The translations under genes and the position numbers were made by a program. Under the pieces are notes generated by a model. The model was given only the letters and a program-made list of their open reading frames with translations, had not been told where the DNA came from and did no database searches. From Acidobacteriota bacterium (GTDB lineage Bacteria > Acidobacteriota > UBA6911 > RPQK01 > JADFOI01), in NCBI GenBank assembly GCA_029942065.1, contig JAPYTY010000097.1:1-7233 (forward strand): a DNA stretch of 7,233 nucleotides. Direction: 5' to 3'. Each line of letters starts with the position of its first letter. Position 1 is the first letter of the stretch. This document shows, one piece after another, positions 1 to 5,492 of this stretch.

Positions 1-8
1 GGTCCAGA

Positions 9-21
9 ACCCCGAAGGGGT
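9..21. repeat. Mini-hairpin with GAA loop at the left edge
   Basis: A five-base-pair stem (ACCCC/GGGGT) closes a GAA loop. It lies just before the larger GTGA-loop hairpin and reads as the outer arm of the same palindromic spacer repeat. GAA loops recur in this window, at 179-181 and 2674-2676. Confidence 0.5.
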
Positions 22-28
22 GATGTGA

Positions 29-58
29 AATATCCTGGGGCGTGAGCCCCAGGATATT
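29..58. repeat. 13-bp perfect hairpin with GTGA tetraloop
   Basis: Bases 29-41 pair perfectly with 46-58 around the loop GTGA (42-45), a GNRA-type tetraloop if transcribed. The stem is AT-rich at its base and G/C-rich next to the loop. There is no T-run after it and no gene reading into it on the + strand, so it looks like a REP-like palindromic unit rather than a terminator. Its right arm merges into the 85-bp inverted repeat starting at 47. The right-hand copy is cut by the window end inside the corresponding arm, so whether the hairpin is present there cannot be seen. Confidence 0.75.
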
Positions 59-131
59 CTATAGCGCCCCTTCAGGGCTCCGGAGAAGTGAACTCAGAAT
101 GCGTTGTGTAAACGATGTCCTGGGAATGAAC
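47..131 (+). repeat. 85-bp dispersed repeat, left copy (inverted relative to 7149-7233)
   Basis: Compared with the reverse complement of 7149-7233, 77 of 85 positions are identical without gaps, including a 37-base identical run at 65-101. It contains a GCCC/GGGC mini-stem (66-69 with 75-78) and the 8-bp palindrome CTCCGGAG (78-85). It holds no convincing coding frame. The segment around 106-120 recalls bases I associate with ends of some insertion sequences, but that is memory only. A dispersed non-autonomous repeat (REP- or MITE-like) is the best description. Confidence 0.85.
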
Positions 132-166
132 GCTTCAGTGCGCCGAATCCGGCCGCCAGGCCTATA

Positions 167-211
167 GCACCAGTCCGCGAAGCGGACTTCACCACCGAGA
201 CACACTGGTGC
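167..211. repeat. Nested or competing hairpins
   Basis: An inner hairpin pairs 172-178 with 182-188 (7 bp, GAA loop 179-181). An outer stem pairs 167-174 (GCACCAGT) with 204-211 (ACTGGTGC). The two share 172-174, so they cannot both form in full. The layout resembles the other palindromic spacer repeats here. No gene is evident. Confidence 0.6.
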
Positions 212-239
212 GGAAATTTGAAATCCTAACCGGAATTTT

Positions 240-267
240 TTTCGAATTTGGGACTTCGGATTTCGGG
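240..267. repeat. Four degenerate heptamer repeats
   Basis: Four consecutive 7-base units (TTTCGAA, TTTGGGA, CTTCGGA, TTTCGGG) run from 240 to 267 and follow a T-tract starting near 236. They are related but not identical, as in an old microsatellite-like array. Non-coding. Confidence 0.5.
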
Positions 268-329
268 CTTTCTTCGCTTCGCTCAGATAAAGGCGGCTAT
301 CCAAAGAAGGGGAGCGCGGCATCTTGTTT

Positions 330-656
330 CTATCCCTTCGACTCCCCGCATTTGTAGATCTCGCCGCACTTGATCAGGTTTCCGCTGCTGCTCTGGATGA
401 TCACGTCAAGGCAGCGATCGTGCTCGAGATGAAGGGTTGGCTCCTTTCCCACCAGGACCGCCAACTGGTACTGATCACCGGGTACGACCTGGCCGGAAAA
501 ATCGGTCAGTCCGGTGATTGTCTCCTCACCGTCGGCCACCACAATTTCCTGGAAAACCTTCAGCTGGTGGGTAATTTCAAAGAGCCTTTCAGCTCCTTTG
601 AAAAGAGAGCCGTCGCCCTCGAGTTGGTAAAGTAATTTCTGAACCATCTCGCCCAT
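330..656 (-). CDS. Hypothetical protein, 108 aa
   Basis: I do not recognise this protein. The start at 656 has a purine-rich ribosome site on the minus strand (AAGGGGG, about 5 bases before ATG), which favours this strand over the overlapping + frame at 324-635. The N-terminal third (residues 1-40) looks alpha/beta with charged and hydrophobic residues alternating. The middle (residues 43-70, GEETITGLTDFSGQVV...) looks beta-rich, like a small barrel or sandwich. The C-terminus has three cysteines (C82, C97, C103) and ends in a short charged tail. There is no signal peptide or membrane segment, so it is probably cytosolic. It stands alone between two repeat-filled stretches, so neighbours give no clue. 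A chance open frame is possible. Confidence 0.5.
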   Translation of the reverse strand: MGEMVQKLLYQLEGDGSLFKGAERLFEITHQLKVFQEIVVADGEETITGLTDFSGQVVPGDQYQLAVLVGKEPTLHLEHDRCLDVIIQSSSGNLIKCGEIYKCGESKG

Positions 657-775
657 GGGAACCCCCTTATAGAATGCCTTAGCTTAGCCCGCATGATGAA
701 TAAAATGGACTGGACGGCCAACAGGATCGAGCCAGGATTCGTGAGCCCCACCCGAGGGACAAATCAGGCGTAAAA

Positions 776-829
776 AAGGAGGTACCCAAAACGGTGTCTC
801 CCGAGGGTGAGGCCCCGGGGTCATCCTAG
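776..829 (+). promoter_or_regulatory. Orphan Shine-Dalgarno sequence with possible 11-codon leader frame
   Basis: AAGGAGGT at 776-783 is a full-strength ribosome-binding sequence with no long gene behind it. The only start-like codon near it is GTG at 794, 11 bases beyond GGAGG. From there a frame of 11 codons (reading MSPEGEAPGSS) ends at TAG 827-829. This might be a leader peptide for the MFS gene, or the site may be chance or a relic of a lost gene. Confidence 0.25.
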
Positions 830-831
830 CA

Positions 832-890
832 ATCGGGTCTGTCAAGCCCGATGGCCGCCGTCACCTCATTTGAAAAAGGGGGTGACGGCG
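832..890 (+). promoter_or_regulatory. Two adjacent hairpins in the MFS gene leader
   Basis: The first hairpin pairs ATCGGGT (832-838) with GCCCGAT (846-852), one pair being G-T, around a 7-base loop. The second pairs CGCCGTCACC (856-865) perfectly with GGTGACGGCG (881-890) around a 15-base loop. Both lie 90-150 bases before the transporter start. Neither is followed by a T-run, so they are not obvious terminators. I could not match them to any riboswitch class I know. They may be a structured 5' leader or simply another spacer palindrome. Confidence 0.4.
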
Positions 891-978
891 CATCAACTAA
901 TGTTTTCAAAACGGCGTCAGATCGTACCTGCTAAGCTGTCCCCCGCCCAGTCCGGATTCTCCGGGGAGTCCAGTATCA

Positions 979-2298
979 ATGTCTCGATTGAACAAGGCCC
1001 AGGATAGGGAAGGCGCAAGTTTGAGCTCAAGTTCAAATCAGCCCGTGAAGCCCGTGAGCTATGGTGCGCTGGTTCGTGGCAATGCCAATTTCCGCAATCT
1101 ATGGCTGGGTCAGATTGTCAGCCTCCTGGGAGATTGGTTCAACCTGATAGCCTCAGCCGCCCTGATTGCTCAACTCTCTGGCACCGGCTTCGCCATAGGA
1201 ACCCTTTTCGTGGTTCGGATGTTGGCCCCCTTCGTGGTCAGTCCTGTGGCCGGGGTGGTGGCGGACCGCTACAACCGCAAACACATCCTGATCGTGACGG
1301 ACCTCATTCGAGCCGTCACCGTCCTCGGTTTTCTCCTGGTCACCCGGCCCGAGGATCTATGGCTTCTGTATACCCTGACGGCCATCCAGTTGGGCATCAG
1401 TGGATTTTTCTTCCCCACCCGCAACGCCATTTTACCGGATTTGGTTTCGGATCGGGAACTGGGGGCAGCCAATGCCCTGAGTTCGACCACCTGGTCGGTG
1501 ATGCTGGCCCTCGGGGCCGCCCTGGGCGGCCTGGTATCAGGAATCTGGGGGATCAATCCCGCCTTCGTCATTGATGCAATGACTTTTATCCTCTCCGCCT
1601 TCTTCATTTTCCGGGTGAACTACCAGGAGGCAGTCCAGCTGGAGGACTCGGAAAAGAGCATTCGTCGAGGCTTACAGCAATATCTGGATGGGCTGCGCTA
1701 CCTCCATCGGCATGTGGAGGTCTTGATGATCTCTCTTCACAAAGCCGCTTCAGCCCTGTTCGTTTCCGGGTTTCAGGTGGTCCAGGTAATCATCACCGCG
1801 AGCATCTTTACCATTGGCGAGGCCGGGGGAATCAGCCTGGGACTCATGTTTGCAGTGGCCGGTGTGGGAACCGGATTCGGACCGATTCTGGCCCGTTACT
1901 TCACCGGGGATCGAGACCCGGCCCTGCGCCGGGTGATCATCCTGGGCTATGGCCTGGCCTCGCTGGGCCTGGCCATCAGTGCGCCTTTGACCAGCTTCCC
2001 TATCGTTTTGTTTGGAACCTTCATACGTGGTGCAGGGGGTGGCATCATCTGGGTCTTTTCTACCCAGCTTCTCATGCAGTTGGTCCCCAATCAGGTGCGG
2101 GGCCGGGTTTTTTCAACTGAATTTGCCCTGTTTACCCTGACCAGCGCCATCGGAGCCGCGGTGGCCGGAGCGGTTCTCGACTCCGCCCTGGGAGTTACCG
2201 AAACCATCGGATGGATGGCGGCCTTGACCCTGGTCCCAGGTATTTTCTGGTGGTTCTGGATGGGCGGCAACCGATCTACAGGTGAGTCTCCCAAGTAA
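979..2298 (+). CDS. MFS transporter, DHA3/EntS-like drug or siderophore exporter type
   Basis: This is a 439-residue inner-membrane protein with about 12 hydrophobic helices in two halves: residues 42-66, 73-95, 104-122, 127-147, 172-190 and 194-212, then, after a charged central loop (213-245), 255-278, 285-305, 317-336, 342-362, 384-402 and 407-428. MFS motif A is clear in the loop between helices 2 and 3 (G92, D96, R97, R100, K101). The segment FFFPTRNAILPDLV (143-156) and the NQVRGRV motif (371-377) are typical of the MFS_3 / EntS-like group, which exports small molecules by proton antiport. The substrate cannot be read from sequence. The polar N-terminus (1-35) is cytosolic. The chosen ATG has GGGGAG ten bases upstream; TTG at 988 is a possible later start. 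The gene stands alone on this strand. Confidence 0.92.
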   Translation: MSRLNKAQDREGASLSSSSNQPVKPVSYGALVRGNANFRNLWLGQIVSLLGDWFNLIASAALIAQLSGTGFAIGTLFVVRMLAPFVVSPVAGVVADRYNRKHILIVTDLIRAVTVLGFLLVTRPEDLWLLYTLTAIQLGISGFFFPTRNAILPDLVSDRELGAANALSSTTWSVMLALGAALGGLVSGIWGINPAFVIDAMTFILSAFFIFRVNYQEAVQLEDSEKSIRRGLQQYLDGLRYLHRHVEVLMISLHKAASALFVSGFQVVQVIITASIFTIGEAGGISLGLMFAVAGVGTGFGPILARYFTGDRDPALRRVIILGYGLASLGLAISAPLTSFPIVLFGTFIRGAGGGIIWVFSTQLLMQLVPNQVRGRVFSTEFALFTLTSAIGAAVAGAVLDSALGVTETIGWMAALTLVPGIFWWFWMGGNRSTGESPK

Positions 2299-2343
2299 TC
2301 GGAACCCTGAGGGGTCGGTGGAGACACAGAGAAAAATTTTTTT
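2286..2343 (+). terminator. Possible weak terminator of the MFS gene
   Basis: GTCTCC (2286-2291) pairs with GGAGAC (2320-2325), enclosing a small ACCC/GGGT hairpin (2304-2307 with 2312-2315). A run of seven T (2337-2343) follows after 11 bases. The stem begins inside the last codons of the gene. The gap between stem and T-run is longer than in a classic intrinsic terminator, so the call is weak. Confidence 0.3.
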
Positions 2344-2410
2344 CTTTGTCTTATCTTTCCAATCTCACTCAACGCAGCAAGGGGTAAGGCCGTGCTCTTT
2401 TCTTGGTATC

Positions 2411-2447
2411 CCAGTCCTTGCTGTGGGCGCACTCAGTGCGCCCCTAC
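2411..2447 (-). repeat. Palindromic repeat, copy A (inverted relative to 7064-7099)
   Basis: Read on the minus strand, it begins GTAGGGGCGCAC and ends GCAAGG. Its core is a perfect 9-bp inverted repeat (2425-2433 with 2435-2443) around one base. The copy at 7064 shares the first 12 bases, the second stem arm GTGCGCC and the AGCAAGG tail, but the loop differs (TGA here, GGCC there). Stem kept and loop changed suggests that the palindrome itself is the conserved unit. Confidence 0.75.
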
Positions 2448-2451
2448 TCTA

Positions 2452-2628
2452 GCCCGAATTCCGCATAAATTGATTACTACAGTGCCGCATCCATCTGCGC
2501 TGACGGCGTTGTGCTTTCTTGGGCTCCTCGGCGTACTGCAAGAGTACGCCTGTGAGGCCCTGTGTCGCACGCCTTGTCATCGCAGCGCCTGCGGCCCTTC
2601 GTCACGCCAACCTATGCAGAATCCGGGC
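2452..2628. mobile_element. 177-bp fold-back element with 20-bp imperfect terminal inverted repeats (MITE/REP-like)
   Basis: The first 20 bases (2452-2471) match the reverse complement of the last 20 (2609-2628) at 16 positions. The exact centre (2540) is the loop of an 8-bp hairpin, GGCGTACT (2530-2537) with AGTACGCC (2543-2550). Between ends and centre further segments pair in order: GCCGCA, CTGCG(C/A)TGAC, GGCGT and GGGC-CCT. The whole element can therefore fold into one long imperfect hairpin. It encodes nothing recognisable, and I see no clear target-site duplication. A non-autonomous palindromic repeat, mobilised in trans if at all, is the likely identity; a structured RNA is the alternative. 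Confidence 0.6.
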
Positions 2629-2665
2629 TTGGTTGCAGGATTGTGCCAGATTGGAACGTGAAACG

Positions 2666-2684
2666 CGCTGGTCGAAGACCAGCG
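2666..2684. repeat. 8-bp perfect hairpin with GAA loop
   Basis: CGCTGGTC (2666-2673) pairs with GACCAGCG (2677-2684) around GAA. Weaker outer pairing continues between about 2652-2659 (GGAACGTG) and 2702-2708. It lies 74 bases beyond the stop of the minus-strand methyltransferase gene and could slow or end its transcription, but it has no T-run on that strand. It more likely belongs to the palindromic spacer repeats. Confidence 0.6.
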
Positions 2685-2757
2685 TCCGAGGCGCCTCCCA
2701 CATTCCGGACCCAACGTCAGAGAAAATGGATCGCAATCTTCTGTCTTCTACCTGCAG

Positions 2758-3387
2758 TCACTTCTTCACACTCAAGGAGATCCCGTCTCGCACGGGCATG
2801 ATGCTCGAGTCGAATTCAGGACTGTCAAAGATAAGGCGGTTGTGTTCCAGGATGGCGCGAGTGTTTTCATCGGGATCCTCCTGTTCCACCACCTGGCCGT
2901 GCCACAGGACGTTGTCGGAGATGAAAAGCCCTCCCTGGACCAGAAGGGAACCGGCCTTCCTGAAGACCTCCGGGTACTGGTCCTTGTGGACATCGTTGAA
3001 GATGATATCGAAGGGACCCTCGAGCTTCTGCAGGATCTCAAGGGCGCCCCCCTGAAAGTACTGGACCTGACAGGTGACCTCTCCCCGATGGAGGAAGTCC
3101 TTGGCCAGAGTCAGATTCTCTTCAGAGAGTTCCGTCAGGATCATTTCTCCGGAGCCTTCCAAAGCCCGCCCGAACCAGTAGGCCGAGTATCCAAAGCCGG
3201 ACCCCAGTTCCAGTATCCTTTGGGCGCCGGTCAGCCTGACCAGTTGATGGAGGAGGCGGCCGACCAGCGGACCCACGATGGGAAAGTTCAAAGCTTTGGC
3301 TCGCGCCTCCATCTCAGCCAGGATCGGGTCCCTCCGGGGAGTGATGTTGATCAGATAGTCTTCAATTGCCGGTGCGGTGATGTCCAT
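2758..3387 (-). CDS. Class I SAM-dependent O-methyltransferase, catechol/caffeoyl-CoA OMT type
   Basis: This 209-residue cytosolic protein has the usual length of the bacterial Methyltransf_3 (COG4122) family, which moves a methyl group from S-adenosylmethionine to a hydroxyl, commonly on a catechol, with a divalent metal. The SAM-binding motif I is ILELGSGFGYS (58-68), and the acidic residue ending strand 2 is E86 (LTEL). The metal and catalytic residues are visible: D132 and K135 in FNDVHKDQY (130-138), and D158-N159 in SDNVLWHG. The usual DADK reads DVHK here, so the second acidic position is His. The substrate is unknown. The ATG start lacks a strong ribosome site (AGGGTG sits about 15 bases away). 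The gene follows the amidohydrolase after a 111-base gap on the same strand, so a shared transcript is possible. Confidence 0.92.
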   Translation of the reverse strand: MDITAPAIEDYLINITPRRDPILAEMEARAKALNFPIVGPLVGRLLHQLVRLTGAQRILELGSGFGYSAYWFGRALEGSGEMILTELSEENLTLAKDFLHRGEVTCQVQYFQGGALEILQKLEGPFDIIFNDVHKDQYPEVFRKAGSLLVQGGLFISDNVLWHGQVVEQEDPDENTRAILEHNRLIFDSPEFDSSIMPVRDGISLSVKK

Positions 3388-3498
3388 GGCGGTTATGGTA
3401 GCACCCTGTGACAGGACCTATGCAGAAGTGGGCCACTCCTGAGGGCCTCTCCCGGAGATCCAGTTCACCAGGGATCATCTCGAACTGATTCCACCTGA

Positions 3499-5268
3499 TT
3501 ACCGGGCCTTCCACCGGGCACTCACCTGCAGCCAGATGGTATTGGAGACCCCGCCGCTGGGAGTCGGATTGAAGACTGCAACGGAAAGGGATCGATCTCC
3601 GTGGACGCCGACTCTTTGATCGGGACCGGCCATGCGGTAAGGATCGGGAAGCACCGTTTCGATGAAACTGGCCGGAATGGCGGTCCGGAGTCGGCTTTGA
3701 TTCTCAAAGCGGGTGGCCAGAGAGACCCCATCCACCCTGACCACCGAGTTGGTCACAAAACCCGTTCCGTCAATCACGATCTCCATCTCTGCTTCTCCCT
3801 CGATCACCCGATGCGGGGAGATGGCACTGATCCTGGGTTCCCGGGGCGAGGGACCCGGGGGGCCGGCGAAAAACTCGGGATGATATCCGAACTGGATGAA
3901 TTCTCCCCCCTTCATCACTCGTTCAATTTTCTTGGTGTTGGCGATGTCCTCCAGGGGATCGGCTTCCAGGATCAGCAGATCAGCGAAGTTCCCCTCCTGA
4001 ATGGAACCCACCCCCTGGTTGCCCCGGGCTCCCTGGAACCCGGCCAGCAGATCGGCCGCCCACGAGGTAGAGGACTTCAGGGCCTCCATGGGGGTCAGGC
4101 CGGCCTCCACCAGAAGCTCCATTTCGTGATGTAGACCCAAGCCTGGTGCGGCGACCCCCGGCGCATCGGTACCCGAGAGGACCTTACCACCGGCCTGGAC
4201 GTACTGTTTCACGAATCGCTGTACCCTACCTCGCCCATCCTGAACGACCTGACGGTCCTCCGTTGAAAGCTTGGAAATCAGCGGCATATGGTCGTAACGA
4301 GCGGAATAAGTCTTGATCTGGCGCAGACGGAGTAGCAGCTGGTCAGCGCGGTTGCTGGGATAATAGGACAGATCCGGGTTGCTCAGCAGGGCATAGATTT
4401 CCTTCTCGAATTGGTTGCTTTTGGGGCTCAGAGAACCCCATTCATAGGCCAGCGTGGGATTCAGATAAACTCCCCGACGGACGGCCTTATCGATCAGCTG
4501 GTCAAGTCGGTCCCCTTTCTCAAGGTAGGACGCCCAGTGCACAAACCGGCCTGCTTCGAAATCCTCCAGCTCCTGGGCGGACATCAGGGGCAGCGCAAAT
4601 GCCCAGACATGCTCGGCTACATCCATCCCCTGATCGATCGCCTGACCGGCGTCTTGAGCATGGCTGAATACAGCCAATCCCACCGCATGGGCTTCTTCCG
4701 CAGCCCATCCATACATCTGGGCGTTGTTCTCTCTGAATTGCACGAACCAGGCAATATCCGGTTCCTTTTTCAAATGGTCCCGAACGGCCTGACGGACCTC
4801 CTCTCGAGTCATGGACAGCGACAATCGGGGTCGGCCACCGGCATGAAAAACCCTGGGAGTGTTGAGGCTGGTCTGGGAATGGGTTCTTTCTTCCCTGCTC
4901 ACATCCGCCATGGCCAGGACCGAGGTCACTCCGTGATTGATATAAACTTCTCCCATCCAGACATCCCAGTGGACATGGGTGTCAACCAGTCCCGGGATCA
5001 CGAACTTGCCGGTCACATCGATCAGGGTCGCCCCGGCGGGTGTGTCCCGGTCCTGGCCCGAGAAGATGGATCGGACCCGGTCTCCTTCCACCACCACGGT
5101 GGCATCGGCAAGCGGAGGATTTCCGAGGCCGTCAATCAGGGTGGCCCCTTTCAATACAACGAGATTGGCCTCCGGCTGCTGCCCATAGCTCAAGGAGATT
5201 TGAAGGGTGATTGCAAGAAAGCAGACCAGGAACAAGATCAAGGACGATGCTGGGCTAGATGGGCGCAT
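3499..5268 (-). CDS. Exported metal-dependent amidohydrolase (imidazolonepropionase-like) with C-terminal IPT/TIG-like domain
   Basis: This 589-residue protein starts at 5268: ATG there has a GGGAGG ribosome site seven bases upstream and is followed directly by a signal peptide (hydrophobic core about 10-25, cleavage near SYG/Q at 29-30). A longer frame reaches 5346 but would bury that signal. The N-terminal beta-sandwich strand (35-68) leads into the metal-site HVH (H98, H100), then H203 (FSHAQD), H220 (AEHVW) and D368 (SGTDAPG). The closing segment GSIQEGNFADLLILEADPL (421-439) is typical of COG1228 enzymes, which hydrolyse amide or C-N bonds, often in peptides or cyclic amides. Where two-metal relatives carry a carbamylated lysine this protein reads WFVQF (174-178). 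Residues about 477-583 form an IPT/TIG-like beta domain (GTGF 501-504, ending in NPTPSGGVSNTIWLQV). Probably periplasmic; substrate unknown. Confidence 0.92.
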   Translation of the reverse strand: MRPSSPASSLILFLVCFLAITLQISLSYGQQPEANLVVLKGATLIDGLGNPPLADATVVVEGDRVRSIFSGQDRDTPAGATLIDVTGKFVIPGLVDTHVHWDVWMGEVYINHGVTSVLAMADVSREERTHSQTSLNTPRVFHAGGRPRLSLSMTREEVRQAVRDHLKKEPDIAWFVQFRENNAQMYGWAAEEAHAVGLAVFSHAQDAGQAIDQGMDVAEHVWAFALPLMSAQELEDFEAGRFVHWASYLEKGDRLDQLIDKAVRRGVYLNPTLAYEWGSLSPKSNQFEKEIYALLSNPDLSYYPSNRADQLLLRLRQIKTYSARYDHMPLISKLSTEDRQVVQDGRGRVQRFVKQYVQAGGKVLSGTDAPGVAAPGLGLHHEMELLVEAGLTPMEALKSSTSWAADLLAGFQGARGNQGVGSIQEGNFADLLILEADPLEDIANTKKIERVMKGGEFIQFGYHPEFFAGPPGPSPREPRISAISPHRVIEGEAEMEIVIDGTGFVTNSVVRVDGVSLATRFENQSRLRTAIPASFIETVLPDPYRMAGPDQRVGVHGDRSLSVAVFNPTPSGGVSNTIWLQVSARWKAR

Positions 5269-5275
5269 AAATTTT

Positions 5276-5281
5276 CCTCCC
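5276..5281 (-). promoter_or_regulatory. Ribosome-binding site fixing the amidohydrolase start
   Basis: GGGAGG on the minus strand lies seven bases before the ATG at 5268-5266. Together with the signal peptide that begins at this ATG, it decides for the shorter protein over the upstream in-frame ATG at 5346, which has no comparable site. Confidence 0.8.
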
Positions 5282-5317
5282 TTTGAAACGACCGAGGACC
5301 TCAATCGACTGCCTGTA

Positions 5318-5346
5318 TAGATACGCTCATTTTTCTCCACTGGCAA
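5318..5346 (-). promoter_or_regulatory. Candidate sigma-70-type promoter for the amidohydrolase gene
   Basis: On the minus strand TTGCCA (5346-5341) is followed after exactly 17 bases by TATCTA (5323-5318). The -35 box matches consensus at five of six bases; the -10 box matches at only three. It lies about 50 bases before the chosen start. On the + strand TACAAT (5380-5385) could be a -10 box for the UbiD gene, but no good -35 box accompanies it. Confidence 0.3.
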
Positions 5347-5492
5347 GCATTGTCCGGTGATCGTGCAAGTTGGGAATGGTACAATACCGGCGCTGAAGTC
5401 CCCTCGGTTCCCGGCTCGCCCCGATGGCGAATCGCTTGGTTGAGGGGCACTAAAATTCGACAGCGATGAAATTTCTAGCCAAGAGGTGAGTC

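Larger units (their letters stand above)
657..978. other. Non-coding spacer and leader before the MFS gene
   Basis: No convincing gene is seen in these 322 bases. The left part holds the ribosome site of the minus-strand gene ending at 656. The right part (776-890) holds an orphan Shine-Dalgarno sequence and two hairpins, described separately. A direct repeat CAAAACGG(T/C)GTC occurs at 787-798 and 907-918 with 11 of 12 bases equal. A TTGAAA hexamer at 870-875 could be a -35 element, but no good -10 box follows at the usual distance. Confidence 0.6.
2299..2757. other. Non-coding, repeat-filled spacer between convergent genes
   Basis: This 459-base gap separates the MFS gene from the convergent methyltransferase gene. 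It holds the possible terminator, a palindromic repeat at 2411-2447, a 177-bp fold-back element at 2452-2628 and a GAA-loop hairpin at 2666-2684. Open frames in this gap (for example 2392-2661 and 2519-3055 on +) run through these palindromes, have no ribosome site and no recognisable sequence, and are not called genes. Confidence 0.7.

Noticed and set aside
59..322. 87-residue minus-strand frame across the left repeats
   Set aside because: It runs through the 85-bp repeat, hairpins and the heptamer array, and its composition is that of translated repeat DNA.
1..330. CRISPR array
   Set aside because: The repeats are palindromic and dispersed, with no regularly spaced direct repeats or cas genes.
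324..635. 103-residue + strand frame opposite the small minus-strand gene
   Set aside because: It has no convincing ribosome site and starts within repeat-flanked DNA; the minus frame has a proper ribosome site and a more protein-like sequence. Neither is certain.
776..978. Known riboswitch upstream of the MFS gene
   Set aside because: I looked for conserved motifs of TPP, cobalamin, fluoride, guanidine, Mn and glycine classes and saw none; only generic hairpins remain.
2392..3055. Overlapping + frames in the spacer after the MFS gene
   Set aside because: They run through palindromic repeats or antisense to the methyltransferase and have no ribosome site.
5269..5346. Longer amidohydrolase start at 5346 adding 26 residues
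   Set aside because: The extra residues precede a clear signal peptide, lack a ribosome site and overlap the best promoter candidate; ATG at 5268 has GGGAGG seven bases upstream.
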